Assembly (NCBI GenBank): GCA_017309115.1
Contig: JAFLEF010000042.1
Coordinates: forward strand, 1 to 64,000
Source: Verrucomicrobiota bacterium
GTDB lineage: Bacteria > Verrucomicrobiota > Verrucomicrobiia > Limisphaerales > UBA9464
DNA length: 64,000 nucleotides
Reading direction: 5' to 3'
Position numbers and translations under genes: made by a program. Of this stretch, positions 42,806 through 52,564 are shown one piece after another. Within the stretch, counting starts at the first letter, position 1. The number at the start of each line of letters is the position of its first letter. A model generated the notes under the pieces. The model did not search any database. It worked only from the letters and a program-made list of their open reading frames with translations, and had not been told where the DNA came from.

Positions 42806-42901
42806 CCGGATATCTCACATTCTTTCTGCTGCGGCTGGCGGCAAGCCCGTCTGGCGGCGTTGGCTTCGCGTTCCTCGCCGGACAGCCTGTGAAATATCCG
42901 G
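42806..42901. repeat. 96-bp element with terminal inverted repeats
   Basis: CCGGATATCTCACA (42806-42819) is matched at the other end by TGTGAAATATCCGG (42888-42901), 13 of 14 positions. The interior has GCTGCGGCTGGCGGCAAGCC and CGTCTGGCGGCGTTGGC. Size and ends are like a MITE or REP-type element. It lies between the GH5 gene and the DUF1501 gene. Confidence 0.6.
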
Positions 42902-42923
42902 ACTAGGCAGTTGAAGCGGTTCG

Positions 42924-44360
42924 TCAGGCCAGGACGCCCCTAATCAACTGACCGTGAACATCGGTGAGCCGGAAATCCCGGCCGCCGTAGCGGTAGGTGA
43001 GTTGTTCGTGATCCAGGCCGAGCAGATGCAGAATGGTCGCCCAGAGGTCGTAGATATTGCAGGGATCTTGGACGGCGTAGTAGCCGAGGTCGTCGGTCGC
43101 GCCCACCACGCTGCCGCCCCGAACGCCTCCGCCCGCCATCCACAGGCTGAAGCCGAACGGATTGTGATCCCGTCCGCTGCCGCCCTGGGAAAACGGTGTC
43201 CGGCCGAACTCGCCGGTGAATAGAATCAGTGTGTCTTCGAGTAGTCCACGATTGCGCAGATCCCGGATTAGGCCGGCCAGCGGTTGGTCGACCTGAAAGG
43301 CCATGCTGCCGTGGCCCTCCTTGATCTGACCGTGTTGATCCCACGGATTACCCGGACCACCGGCGCCGATTCCGCCGGAGACACAGCTCAGTTCCACGAA
43401 GCGCACACCGCGTTCAATGAGTCGGCGGGCGACCAGACATTGCCGCGCGTAAGCGGCCTTGTTTTTGTCGGGTGAATCCAGTCCGTAGAGCCGCCGGGTC
43501 GCTTCGGTTTCTCCGCGCAGATCGCATAACTCCGGAACGGCCGCCTGCATGCGGTAGGCGGTTTCGTAGTTGTGGATGGCGGCTTCGATTTGGGGGTCGG
43601 CGGATTCCTGGGCGAAGCGCTGATCCAGATCGCGGATGAAGTTGAGTCGTCGCCGCTGGAGAACATCGGCTTCGGCTGGCTTGATGTTGGCGAGCGCGGG
43701 ATCCTGATCCACCTGAAGCACGGAGGCTTGGTATTGCGCGGGCAGATAGCCGCTGCTGAACAGGCCGACTCCCCCGTGGGGCACCGTGGCCCCGCCGCTT
43801 TGCAGGACGACGAATCCGGGAACGTTTTGGTTTTCCGAGCCGAGTCCGTAGCCCAGCCAGGCCCCGGCGCTGGGATGTCCCAGGAAGGGAAACCCGGTGT
43901 GCATCGTGTAGTTGCCCTGGGCGTGTTCGTTGACCTTGGTGGTCATCGAACGGATCACGGCCAGTTCGTCCGCGAGTTCGGCGATCTGCGGAAACAAGTC
44001 CGTCATCTCGATCCCGCTTTGTCCGCGGGGCCGGGATTCCCAGGGGCTGGCCATGATGTTTCCGTTGTCGTTGAACATCGTGGGTTTGACCGGAACGGGC
44101 ATCGGTTGGCCGTGCCGACGTTTCAACTCCGGCTTGGGATCGAAGGAATCCAGGTGGGAAACCCCGCCGCTCATGTAGGCGAAGATCACGTGGCGCGCTC
44201 GGGGACGGTACAAGGGCGGGCGAACGGCGGCTTTCTCTGGCGTGGCACCCGACAACCGGGGCGCGAGCAGGGCCGACAGCGCCAAGGAACCGAAGCCCAG
44301 GGAACAACGGCGGAGCATTTCGCGGCGGGGCAGCCGGGGGTGCAGGAAGGGATTCGACAT
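42924..44360 (-). CDS. DUF1501 protein, sulfatase-like fold, exported
   Basis: 478 residues. The N-terminus has a Tat-like signal ([20 protein letters not shown]). The DUF1501 segments are visible: [80 protein letters not shown] and [20 protein letters not shown]. The family belongs to the alkaline phosphatase superfamily and almost always follows a PSD1/DUF1549 gene, as here (4-base gap). Function unresolved; it probably acts outside the membrane with its partner. Confidence 0.92.
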   Translation of the reverse strand: MSNPFLHPRLPRREMLRRCSLGFGSLALSALLAPRLSGATPEKAAVRPPLYRPRARHVIFAYMSGGVSHLDSFDPKPELKRRHGQPMPVPVKPTMFNDNGNIMASPWESRPRGQSGIEMTDLFPQIAELADELAVIRSMTTKVNEHAQGNYTMHTGFPFLGHPSAGAWLGYGLGSENQNVPGFVVLQSGGATVPHGGVGLFSSGYLPAQYQASVLQVDQDPALANIKPAEADVLQRRRLNFIRDLDQRFAQESADPQIEAAIHNYETAYRMQAAVPELCDLRGETEATRRLYGLDSPDKNKAAYARQCLVARRLIERGVRFVELSCVSGGIGAGGPGNPWDQHGQIKEGHGSMAFQVDQPLAGLIRDLRNRGLLEDTLILFTGEFGRTPFSQGGSGRDHNPFGFSLWMAGGGVRGGSVVGATDDLGYYAVQDPCNIYDLWATILHLLGLDHEQLTYRYGGRDFRLTDVHGQLIRGVLA

Positions 44361-44364
44361 GGGC

Positions 44365-47300
44365 TCAGCGGAGGTAAATGAACTCCTTCAAATTGAACAA
44401 CGATTGCGCGAAATCCCGCCAGACCCCGGCTTCGTCCCCGGAGGATTGCTGACGGAGATCGGCCAGATAGTTGTGGATCACGACCAACTCCTCCGGCTCG
44501 GGCTGCCGGGCAAAGGCTTCCAGGTACAGGCGCTGGATGCGGCCGTCGTCGGAGGACTCGAGAGCACAAACCCGGGCCGACCATTGCCGGGCCTGCTCGA
44601 TCACAAACGGATCATTGAGCAGGGCCAGCGATTGGCCGGGCACGTTGGTGGTGTCGCGTCGACCGAGCGTGCTGAACGGCTTGGGGGCATCGAAGACTTC
44701 CAGAAATGGACTCAGGAAGTTCCGGCGAACGGTCAGATACACACTACGCCGCCGCTGCTCGGGAGCAGGTGCGAGGGCGTTGGCTCCCGGGCCGTATTGG
44801 GTCAGATCCAGGCGTCCGGAAATCGCCAGCAGGCTGTCCCGAACCGATTCTGCCTCCAGCCGACGAACTCGGGCGTGGGACCAGGCCTGGTTGGACGGAT
44901 CCTTTTCCCGGGCTTCCGCTGAGGGCTGACTGGAGCGTTGCCAGGCGTCGGTGAGAACCAGGAACCGGATCATCCGCTTGAACGACCAGCCTTCCTGTTG
45001 GAGTCGGAGTGCCAGGTAATCGAGCAATTCCGGATGCGTGGGTTGGTCACCCAGGCGACCAAGGTTGTCGACGGTGGCGACCAAACCCTGACCGTACAGA
45101 TAGTGCCAGAGCCGGTTGGCCATGACGCGGGCCGTCAGTGGGTTGGCCGGGCTGGTGAGGTCGTCGGCGAGTTCTCGGCGTCCGCTCTGAGGCGTTCGAT
45201 AGGGCGGGCGGGAAGCCACCTGCAGGTAACCCCGAGGCACGGCCTCTCCTGGTCGTTGATGGTCACCGCGAACCAGCAGCGGTGAATCCGTGCCCGCAGC
45301 TTCCACCACTCCGGGAACGCGGCGAGCGGTCGGGATTTCCGCTTCGAGCCGACGGTACTCCGCGATCAACGGGGCCACTTCGGGAAGTCGTGGCAGTTCG
45401 ACCGGCAGCAGTCCGCTGCGGACCCAGGAGTCGAAGAAGCGTTGCTGAGCTTCGGTTAACGTTCCGGCGCGCCACGCGACCACGGAGTCCTGGAGTCGTT
45501 GGGTCAGCCGGGACGTGAGCTCCGCCGGCGACGTCACGGGTTCACCGGCGAGGAATTCGGTCGCGGCGGTCAGGGCTTCGGGCGGCGCTTCGCGGACGTC
45601 GTGAAAGACCACTTCGGAAACACCAAAGAATGAACGACCGCCGGGTCCGGGTCCGGAACGATCCCGCGAGGTGACGTCCTCGGCGGTGGCGAATTCCAGG
45701 TACGCCGTGGAACCTTTGCGATAGGCAGTGTCGAGGGTGATCCAACCCGGGTTCGCTCCGAGATTGGCCTGCGGGAAGATGTTGCCCTGACCAATGGGAT
45801 ACTGATCGCAAATCAGTCGAATCCGAGCGCCGTGTCCGCCCCAGCCGCGAATACTAATTCGGTCGGTGGTGACCTTGAAGGAGGGAGAAGCAAAGACGCC
45901 GTTGTGTTTCTGCGACCAACGATGACTCACCACGCTGGCGGGCAGGATTCCGTCCAATACTCGTTCGCCGGTGGGCAACAGGGTGAACGAGCCGGCCGGA
46001 ATGGTTTCCGGCGGATTGGCGCCGTAGCGGAACCAGTCGGGAGAATCACCCACGCGCCAGAAGGGCTGATACGACTTCTGCCGGACCTCGGCGCGGGCGA
46101 GGGCTTGGGTGTTCTGCTTCGCGACGAAGTCCGACCATTCCTGGGAGAAGTTGGTGCGGCTTAGAGCGTCGCGCCAGGCTTGGAACGGACTGCCCGATTG
46201 CGCCGCGGCCGACTCCAAGGCCGCTAGCCAGCGTTTGCGAGCAGCATCCTGCGGAGCGAATTCCGGATAGGTCGTGGCGAGCGTGCGTCGCGCCTCTTCC
46301 AGTTCGGTCTGCACTTGAGTTCGCTCGACGCGTTGGGCATCCGAGAGGGCAGCTAGAATCGCTTCGGGCGACGGCCGATTCGGCCCCACCTGAAAGGAAT
46401 TCGCGAGGTCCGCCGACGAGAGCGCGCGGTCGTACACCCGAGCTTCCTCGATTCGACCCGCGAAGAAGGCGCGACCGCCGCCGGTATGGCGCTGACCCAA
46501 CAGGAAACGCGACCGGCCGGGTTGGAAAACTCGCAGAGTCGCTTGGTCTCCGGACGGAGTGTAGGGCGTACCGTAGGGTTCACCGTTGCGGAACAAGGCG
46601 ATACTCTGGTCAGCCCGGTAGACAATCGCCAGATGCACCCAGTTGGTACTGGATTCCTCTGCGGCTTGGGCATCGGCAGAACGCCGAAGTCCGTCACTGC
46701 CCGACATCCATTTGCGGGGCTGACGTTCGCCCAAGACCACGGAATCAAAGAACGTTCCGTCGTCCGTCTCCACGGTGAGCACCCCGCCGCCGCGCTGATT
46801 CAGATCTGCGGTCTGAACCCAGACTTCCAGGGTCTTCTCGGCCAGTGGACGGTCGAGGGACGGCGCGCGAAACACCGAGTCGCGTCCGTCCAGATGAAGC
46901 TGGCCGCCTTCAATTCGGGCACCACCGACCAATTCGCCATTCTGCGCCTCCGCCGAACCTTCAAAGGTCCACACCCGCGCGGGTTCCGGAAGGGAAGAGG
47001 TGTTGGCACTGCGTTGCGAGGTGGTCAACGTGGCCCGGCCAGAATCATCAATCTTCTGAATCTGCTGTTCCAAGGTGGCGATTCGGCGCACGAGTTCGTC
47101 GCCCGGAATCTCCCACTGCGGCCGACCATCCTTCCACGTCACCGCGTTGAGGCGACGGCTGACGTCCGCAGTCGCTTGGGCCCAGGCTTCACCGAGCGAC
47201 CCGCGAATTTGGGTCTGGAGCGAGGCCAACTCCGCCCGATACACTCGCAGTCGGTCCGGCAGGTCCACACTCAGATGCGTGGGCCGACTGCTGGCGAGAA

Positions 47301-48489
47301 TGCCATACAGGGCGTAGTAATCGCGCTGGCTGATGGGATCGAACTTGTGATCGTGGCACCGAGCGCACGAGGTGGTCAGGCCTTGAAACGCCTTCGAAAG
47401 CACGTCGATCTGGCTGTCCACGGTTTTGACCTGTTCGTCGAGCGTGTCGACGGCTTGGAATCCGTGTTCCACCAACCGCAAATGGGTCAGGCCGACCAGC
47501 GATTCGTTGATTCCGTCGCGCTCATTGATTCGGGGGCGTTCGAGCAGATCTCCGGCGATGTGCTCCCGGATCAGTTGGTCAGCCGGTACGTCCGCGTTGA
47601 AGGCGCGAATCAAATAGTCCCGGTAGCGCCAGGCGTTGGGGATGTCGGGATCGCCTTCGCTGCCGTGGGTTTCGGCGAAGCGCACCAGATCCATCCAGCG
47701 GCGGGCCCAGTGCTCACCGAAGCGGGGTGATTCGAGCAGACGATCCACCACCTTGGCGAAAGCGTCGGGCGAAGTGTCCCCCAGGAAGGCGTCGATTTCC
47801 TCGGCGGTGGGCGGCAGGCCGGTCAGGGCGAAGGTCACCCGCCGAATCAAATCGTTGCGCGGGGCAGCAGCGGCGGGAGTCAGGCCGAGTTCCCGCAATC
47901 GCACGTCCAGGAAACGATCCACCGGATGAGCGGCCTCGCCGGGCGGAACTGCGACGGATTGCAGCGGCTGAAAGCTCCACCATTCCCGGCGCGCTTGGAA
48001 GACACTCTCCCAGCCGGTGGCGGCGGTGGATTCCGTGGGCGGATGATCCCGGGGATCGGGCGCTCCGTCCTGGATCCACTGGGCCAAATCGACCAGAACC
48101 GAGGAGGCCAATTGGGGACGATCCTTCGGCATTTCGAGGTCGGGTTCCGTGTGCCGGACGGAGCGAAGGAGCAGGCTCGCTGCGGGATCTCCGGGTACCA
48201 GGACCACGCCAGAGTCACCGCCTCGACGCAGGGCTTCCCGGGAGTCGAGCCGCAGGCCGCCCTTCTGTTTGGTGGCGCCGTGGCATTCGTAGCATTCGTT
48301 GGCCAGGATCGGACGAATCCGGTTCTCGAAGAACTCGGTTTGCGCCGGGGTGAGTGCCGCTCCGAAGCCGGTGGACAGGCCCAGGGTCAATCCGGCCAAC
48401 CAGGTGGGAAACCGGCCTCGAGATCCCCGCCGGGACGGCAGCCCACGACCCGCGAGGGTCGGGGGAAGCGGCGGCGGGGATGATTCCAT
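44365..48489 (-). CDS. DUF1549/DUF1553 cytochrome c protein (PSD1 type) with LamG insertion
   Basis: 1374 residues from ATG 48489. Order of domains: signal, PSCyt1 haem site NECYECH (C66, C69, H70), DUF1549 ([40 protein letters not shown]), a second haem-like site [16 protein letters not shown], a LamG/concanavalin-like domain (about 545-700; [16 protein letters not shown]), and DUF1553 ([40 protein letters not shown]). These proteins are highly expanded in planctomycetes and verrucomicrobia, perhaps for sugar or polymer oxidation. Operon with DUF1501. Confidence 0.92.
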   Translation of the reverse strand: MESSPPPLPPTLAGRGLPSRRGSRGRFPTWLAGLTLGLSTGFGAALTPAQTEFFENRIRPILANECYECHGATKQKGGLRLDSREALRRGGDSGVVLVPGDPAASLLLRSVRHTEPDLEMPKDRPQLASSVLVDLAQWIQDGAPDPRDHPPTESTAATGWESVFQARREWWSFQPLQSVAVPPGEAAHPVDRFLDVRLRELGLTPAAAAPRNDLIRRVTFALTGLPPTAEEIDAFLGDTSPDAFAKVVDRLLESPRFGEHWARRWMDLVRFAETHGSEGDPDIPNAWRYRDYLIRAFNADVPADQLIREHIAGDLLERPRINERDGINESLVGLTHLRLVEHGFQAVDTLDEQVKTVDSQIDVLSKAFQGLTTSCARCHDHKFDPISQRDYYALYGILASSRPTHLSVDLPDRLRVYRAELASLQTQIRGSLGEAWAQATADVSRRLNAVTWKDGRPQWEIPGDELVRRIATLEQQIQKIDDSGRATLTTSQRSANTSSLPEPARVWTFEGSAEAQNGELVGGARIEGGQLHLDGRDSVFRAPSLDRPLAEKTLEVWVQTADLNQRGGGVLTVETDDGTFFDSVVLGERQPRKWMSGSDGLRRSADAQAAEESSTNWVHLAIVYRADQSIALFRNGEPYGTPYTPSGDQATLRVFQPGRSRFLLGQRHTGGGRAFFAGRIEEARVYDRALSSADLANSFQVGPNRPSPEAILAALSDAQRVERTQVQTELEEARRTLATTYPEFAPQDAARKRWLAALESAAAQSGSPFQAWRDALSRTNFSQEWSDFVAKQNTQALARAEVRQKSYQPFWRVGDSPDWFRYGANPPETIPAGSFTLLPTGERVLDGILPASVVSHRWSQKHNGVFASPSFKVTTDRISIRGWGGHGARIRLICDQYPIGQGNIFPQANLGANPGWITLDTAYRKGSTAYLEFATAEDVTSRDRSGPGPGGRSFFGVSEVVFHDVREAPPEALTAATEFLAGEPVTSPAELTSRLTQRLQDSVVAWRAGTLTEAQQRFFDSWVRSGLLPVELPRLPEVAPLIAEYRRLEAEIPTARRVPGVVEAAGTDSPLLVRGDHQRPGEAVPRGYLQVASRPPYRTPQSGRRELADDLTSPANPLTARVMANRLWHYLYGQGLVATVDNLGRLGDQPTHPELLDYLALRLQQEGWSFKRMIRFLVLTDAWQRSSQPSAEAREKDPSNQAWSHARVRRLEAESVRDSLLAISGRLDLTQYGPGANALAPAPEQRRRSVYLTVRRNFLSPFLEVFDAPKPFSTLGRRDTTNVPGQSLALLNDPFVIEQARQWSARVCALESSDDGRIQRLYLEAFARQPEPEELVVIHNYLADLRQQSSGDEAGVWRDFAQSLFNLKEFIYLR

Positions 48490-48645
48490 GGCCAAAGGTG
48501 GCGTTTTCGACGGGCCAAGGTGAAGCGGTAATCAAGCTTGGTGCGGAATTCTCAGGCGCGATTCTGATTCAGGTCCGTTTTGCCCGAAGGCGGAGGTCAT
48601 CCGCAGATTAACACCGATTCACGCAGATTTCTGCGGAAGGGAGAC

Positions 48646-48793
48646 GGTAGGGCGAGGTTACACCGAGCCGTTCGTGTCTCGGCGAGTGACGCGTCAGGAG
48701 TCCACAAACGTACGGCTCCGCGGAGCGTCGCCCCACCGGGGGCGGGTGGGGGTTGGAGCCACTCGACACGTCAGCAGCCGGGACGGAAAGCCG
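48646..48793 (+). repeat. GGTAGGGCGAGG repeat, copy A
   Basis: About 148 bases, from GGTAGGGCGAGGTTACACCG through GAGCCGTTCGTGTCTCGG, CTCCGCGGAGCGTCGCCCCA and ending CCGGGACGGAAAGC. It is 80-90 per cent alike to copies B and C downstream. It sits right before the P450 gene start and after a CGCAGATT unit (48600-48630). The 345-base gap 48490-48840 holds no gene. Confidence 0.8.
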
Positions 48794-48840
48794 GAACGAT
48801 TTTGATTCAGCTCCGGGGAGGGCTTTGCCAGCGTTTCGGG

Positions 48841-50052
48841 ATGGGCCTCGATTTTCGCTTCGATTTACCGGAAACGCAGACCGATCCCGTCGCTGTGTAC
48901 CGCCGTTTCCGGGAGGCGGAACCGGTTTACTGGTCCGAACGGTATCAGGCGTGGTTTCTGTTTCGGTACGCGGACGTTTCGGAGGCGCTGCGGAATCCGG
49001 CACTGAGCGAGAAGCGGATCGAAGCGTTTCGCCGCCTGATTCCTCCCGACCAACTGGACGTCACCGCGCCCGCTTTGGCCACGTTGGAACGATGGGTGTT
49101 GTTTCAGGCGGGCGAGGACCATCGTCGGCAGCGGCGTCTGTTCAGTCACGGATTCATGCCCCGGGCCATCCAGGAATTGGAACCCCGACTGCACGAAGTG
49201 GCCGCCGAATTGTTGGACGGCCTTCGCGGTCGATCGGAGTTCGACGCCGCCACGGAGTATGCCATTCCGTTTCCTGTGACCGTGATTGCGGAGTTGTTCG
49301 GGCTTCCGCCGGAGGAACGTCCGCGGGTGGCGCGCTGGTCCGATGAGATTGCGTTCTTCCTGACGTCTATTCCGATACCCGCTGAGGCTTGTGTTCGGAT
49401 TGTTCCAGTGTTGAACGAACTGACCGCCACCATGGAACGCGTGGTGCAAGATCGCCGGGCGCATCCTCGGGGCGAGTTTCTGGATGAGCTGATTCAGGCG
49501 GAGGAAGGCGGCCAGGTCATTGAGTCCGCCGATCTGATGGCGAATCTGGCCTTCGTGTTGTTCGCCGGGAACGAGACCACCCGCAACCTGATCGGCAACG
49601 GACTTCAGCTACTACTCGATTCTCCGGCTGCGTGGGCCGAGTTGAGCGCCGACCCGAAGCTGTGGGAAAATGCCATCCACGAAATCCTGCGGTGCCGCTC
49701 GTCGGTTCAGCTGATCAGTCGTCTGGCGGTGGCGGACGTGACGTTCGGCGGAAAGACGATTCGGGCCGGACACCAGGTGTTTTGTTTGTTGGGCTCGGCC
49801 AATCACGACCCGGAGGTCTTCCCGGAACCAGAGCGTTTCGACATCCATCGAACCAATGCGTCCGACCATCTGGCGTTTGGAGCCGGTGCCCACTTTTGTC
49901 TGGGGCACTATCTGGCGCACGCCGAAGGTCGGGTGGCCTTGAGCCGATTGCGGGGGGCGTTTCCGGGGCTGCGGAGAAATCCGGAACGCCCGCCGGAACT
50001 CCTGCGCGATGCCCGGCTGATGGGCTACACCCGGTTTCCGGTGCTCGCTTGA
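48841..50052 (+). CDS. Cytochrome P450
   Basis: 403 residues from ATG 48841. It shows the three P450 landmarks: I-helix FAGNETTRN (residues 241-249), K-helix ExxR in HEILRCRS, and the haem loop FGAGAHFCLGHYLAHAE with C353. The N-terminus lacks a membrane anchor, so it is a soluble bacterial class I enzyme needing ferredoxin and reductase, which are not nearby. The substrate is unknown. Bracketed by repeats on both sides (copy A before, copies B and C after), so possibly acquired. An open frame to 48580 runs through the repeat and was rejected. Confidence 0.9.
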   Translation: MGLDFRFDLPETQTDPVAVYRRFREAEPVYWSERYQAWFLFRYADVSEALRNPALSEKRIEAFRRLIPPDQLDVTAPALATLERWVLFQAGEDHRRQRRLFSHGFMPRAIQELEPRLHEVAAELLDGLRGRSEFDAATEYAIPFPVTVIAELFGLPPEERPRVARWSDEIAFFLTSIPIPAEACVRIVPVLNELTATMERVVQDRRAHPRGEFLDELIQAEEGGQVIESADLMANLAFVLFAGNETTRNLIGNGLQLLLDSPAAWAELSADPKLWENAIHEILRCRSSVQLISRLAVADVTFGGKTIRAGHQVFCLLGSANHDPEVFPEPERFDIHRTNASDHLAFGAGAHFCLGHYLAHAEGRVALSRLRGAFPGLRRNPERPPELLRDARLMGYTRFPVLA

Positions 50053-50137
50053 CCGCCGTCTCCGGACTCCCTTTACGGAACGGCTGAGAGCAACGGAGGT
50101 GAACCGCAGATTAAGCAGATTTCGGCGGAAGGAAGAT

Positions 50138-50320
50138 GGTAGGGCGAGGTTACACCGAGCCGTTCGTGTCTCGGCGAGTGACGCGTTGGGAGTCCACAAA
50201 CGCATGGCTCCGCGGAGCGTCGCCCCACCGGGGTGCGGGTGGGGGGTGGGATTACTCGACGCGTCACCAGCCGGGACGGAAAGCGGTAGCTACGCAGGCT
50301 TCGCTACCGCACTCCAAAGG
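50138..50320 (+). repeat. GGTAGGGCGAGG repeat, copy B
   Basis: About 183 bases, tandem with copy C. It ends in GCGGTAGCTACGCAGGCTTC and GCTACCGC, whose ends (GCGGTAGC/GCTACCGC) form an 8-bp hairpin. A CGCAGATT unit precedes it (about 50102-50125). Open frames through it (for example 50136-50480) are repeat sequence. Confidence 0.8.
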
Positions 50321-50321
50321 G

Positions 50322-50500
50322 GGTAGGGCGAGGTTACACCGAGCCGTTCGTGTCTCGGCGAGTGACGCGTTAGGAGTCCACAAACGTGCGGCTCCGCGGA
50401 GCGTCGCCCCACCGGGGGCGGTTGGGGGTTGGAGTGACTCGACGCGTCACCCGCCGGGACGAAAAGCGGTAGCTACGTAGGCTTCGCTACCGCTCTCCAA
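50322..50500 (+). repeat. GGTAGGGCGAGG repeat, copy C
   Basis: About 179 bases, directly after copy B in the same direction, with the same terminal GCGGTAGC/GCTACCGC hairpin, ending 8 bases before the end of the esterase gene (50509). Together B and C fill the gap 50053-50508. Confidence 0.8.
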
Positions 50501-50508
50501 AGACTCGG

Positions 50509-52398
50509 CTAAGGTTGGGCGCCGGCCTTGGCGCGTTCGATGGCGAAGGTCACCACTTCGGGGGAACGGAAGAAGCCTTCGTAGAAATTGTGTCCCTGAC
50601 CTTTCAACACGAGGAGCTTGACCAAGCCTCCGGCGTTGGCCTCCTGGTAATGGCGAACCAAGGTTCCGGAGTTCTCCGGTAGCGGCACCACCGTATCGAC
50701 GTCCCCGTGAATCAGGACCACCGGGATTCCCGCGCGAGCCAGCTGCCCCAGGCGATGCACGGGATTGAACTCCGCCTCGCGGGCGGTGAGTTCGGCTGGG
50801 GTCAGCCCATAAGCGGACGCGGCCTGGGCGAGGCCGGGATAGGTTCGGAAATCGTAAACCGGGTAAATGCCGATGATCCCCGACACCCATTCCGGATGGG
50901 CGAGAGCCCAACTACTCACCCACAGACCGCCGCGGCTGCGCCCAAAGAGACACGCCTTCTTCCCGAATCCCCAATGCGTGGTGAGCTCCTGGTATAGGTT
51001 GGTGAAGTGGGGATGGTTTTGCGGGCTGCCGTAGCCTTCACCCACATCGATTCCGGCCACGGCGATTCCCGCGGCGAGGAACTGTTCGTGCATCCAGCGT
51101 TCGGCTTCGTCGGGATAGGCCGCCAGGGTGGGAGCGTAGAAGATCCAGGGCTGCGGTTGTCGGCGCAGATGAGGCGGCGGCAGCATGACGAACGCGGGCC
51201 GGCTGCCGAGTTGGAACCTTTGTTGAAGGGGAAGCGTCAGAGCGGGGGGAGGAGACTGCGGACCCGACTGAAGCTGGGTTAGCAGCCACGGTGCGATACT
51301 CTCCTTCCAGGCGGCGGCGTGCGCGCGCAGCCCGGCTCCGCTGAAGTGGATGCCCTTTCCGCCGCCGTCGCGATTGGGTCCGATCAGCGCGTCGGAGTCG
51401 GGTCCGGGCAACGCCGTGCCGGCGTTCCAGAGCGCTTCCTGAGCGGAACGCAGATCCGGTGAGCCAGGATCGTCGGGAGTGTGATAGCTGACCAGGGCCA
51501 CGAACCAGGGAGCGCGACTCCCGGACGCCTGCTGCGAATCGCGGATCAACTGTTCCAAGAGCGTGCGGTACAGCGTTCCCGGCAACGTGCGAGTGGGGTC
51601 CTTCTGGTTCGCATCGGATTCTCCCTGATGCCACAGCACGGCGCGCACCCCGTTGGGTCCAAGCGCACGCAAACGGCTGACCAAGTTGGTGAAGAGCGTG
51701 CCCTTGCTTTCCCAGTCCCCGGAGTCCAGTTGCCGGACGTTGCCGGTTAGGGTCGGGGGATTCGGGAAACGCGTTCCGCCGGGCAACCACTCGCGAACAC
51801 TCGTCGCACCGACGCCGACCGCGGCAAAGCCAACGGGCACACCGAACTGAGTTGCCAGCGCATCGCCCAGCGGCGGAATAAAGCTACCGCCCTCACCGGT
51901 CGCGCCGGGCTGGGGATCCTGGGAACGTTGCCAGCGGCTGCCGGTGAAGGCGCTGACCTGACCGGTTTGGGTAGCGAGCTTTTCTTCGCCGTAGTTGGCG
52001 GAGTTGGACTGGCCGGCCACCACGAAGACCTCTCCAATGCCGACGTGTTCCACCTGTGCTTGGGCGACGACGGTGTCGTTTTGGCGGGCACGAACCTCCA
52101 GCCGATACCAACCGCCGGCGGGCAGGGTGAGGTCCACGGCGAAGGTCCCCTGGGGAGTCGGCGAGGGGAGCGGTTGCCAGCCGGTGGGGAGTTCGCCGGA
52201 TTTCGCCGAACCCGTGATTCGCCACTCGAGGCGGGAGGTGGCCGGAGCGGTGCCTTGGAGGCGGAGGGTTCCGAGGGATTCCGAGTGTCGCTGGACTACC
52301 TGCCAATCCAGCGGCGACTCCAGGATCAGGGCCTCAGCAGCCCGAGTTCCGAAGCAGCCCAGAAGCAGTGCGAAGCCCAAAGCGAGGAGTGGTTTCAT
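50509..52398 (-). CDS. Two-domain secreted esterase: SGNH sialate O-acetylesterase plus alpha/beta hydrolase
   Basis: 629 residues from ATG 52398 with a signal (LLALGFALLLGCFGTRAAEA). The first part is a sialate O-acetylesterase-like SGNH domain: VFVVAGQSNSANYGEEKL, GVRAVLWHQGESDANQKDPT, and the closing histidine block KGIHFSGAGLRAHAAAW. The second part (about 400-629) is an alpha/beta hydrolase with FGRSRGGLWVSSWALAHP, IPVVLIHGDVDTVVPLPEN and LKGQGHNFYEGFF, giving S, D and H. It probably removes acetyl groups from polysaccharides, with a second ester cut by the C-terminal domain. Confidence 0.85.
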   Translation of the reverse strand: MKPLLALGFALLLGCFGTRAAEALILESPLDWQVVQRHSESLGTLRLQGTAPATSRLEWRITGSAKSGELPTGWQPLPSPTPQGTFAVDLTLPAGGWYRLEVRARQNDTVVAQAQVEHVGIGEVFVVAGQSNSANYGEEKLATQTGQVSAFTGSRWQRSQDPQPGATGEGGSFIPPLGDALATQFGVPVGFAAVGVGATSVREWLPGGTRFPNPPTLTGNVRQLDSGDWESKGTLFTNLVSRLRALGPNGVRAVLWHQGESDANQKDPTRTLPGTLYRTLLEQLIRDSQQASGSRAPWFVALVSYHTPDDPGSPDLRSAQEALWNAGTALPGPDSDALIGPNRDGGGKGIHFSGAGLRAHAAAWKESIAPWLLTQLQSGPQSPPPALTLPLQQRFQLGSRPAFVMLPPPHLRRQPQPWIFYAPTLAAYPDEAERWMHEQFLAAGIAVAGIDVGEGYGSPQNHPHFTNLYQELTTHWGFGKKACLFGRSRGGLWVSSWALAHPEWVSGIIGIYPVYDFRTYPGLAQAASAYGLTPAELTAREAEFNPVHRLGQLARAGIPVVLIHGDVDTVVPLPENSGTLVRHYQEANAGGLVKLLVLKGQGHNFYEGFFRSPEVVTFAIERAKAGAQP

Positions 52399-52564
52399 GG
52401 AAGCCGGTAGGAGAGGCGGAATCGGTGAACAGGGCACGCCGGAACTGGTGGCGGAGTAAGATTTCGCCTGAGCAACCGCGCGTAACGACGATCTCCACCG
52501 GCGCTGGATTCATGACGGCTCTTCGCCATCCTGTTACCTTTTGGCGGTGGCGGCCATGTAACGG

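Noticed and set aside
46486..47730. Long plus-strand frame (414 codons) antisense to the PSD1 gene
   Set aside because: It mirrors a highly supported coding frame on the other strand and has shadow-type composition with no motifs.
50136..50480. Frame of 114 codons spanning repeat copies B and C
   Set aside because: It is made of the repeat and appears in the same form at copy A without a start or ribosome site.
48646..50500. Considered as a CRISPR or integron array because of repeated blocks
   Set aside because: Only three copies, 150-180 bases long, with no unique short spacers, no cas or integrase genes, and a gene between A and B.
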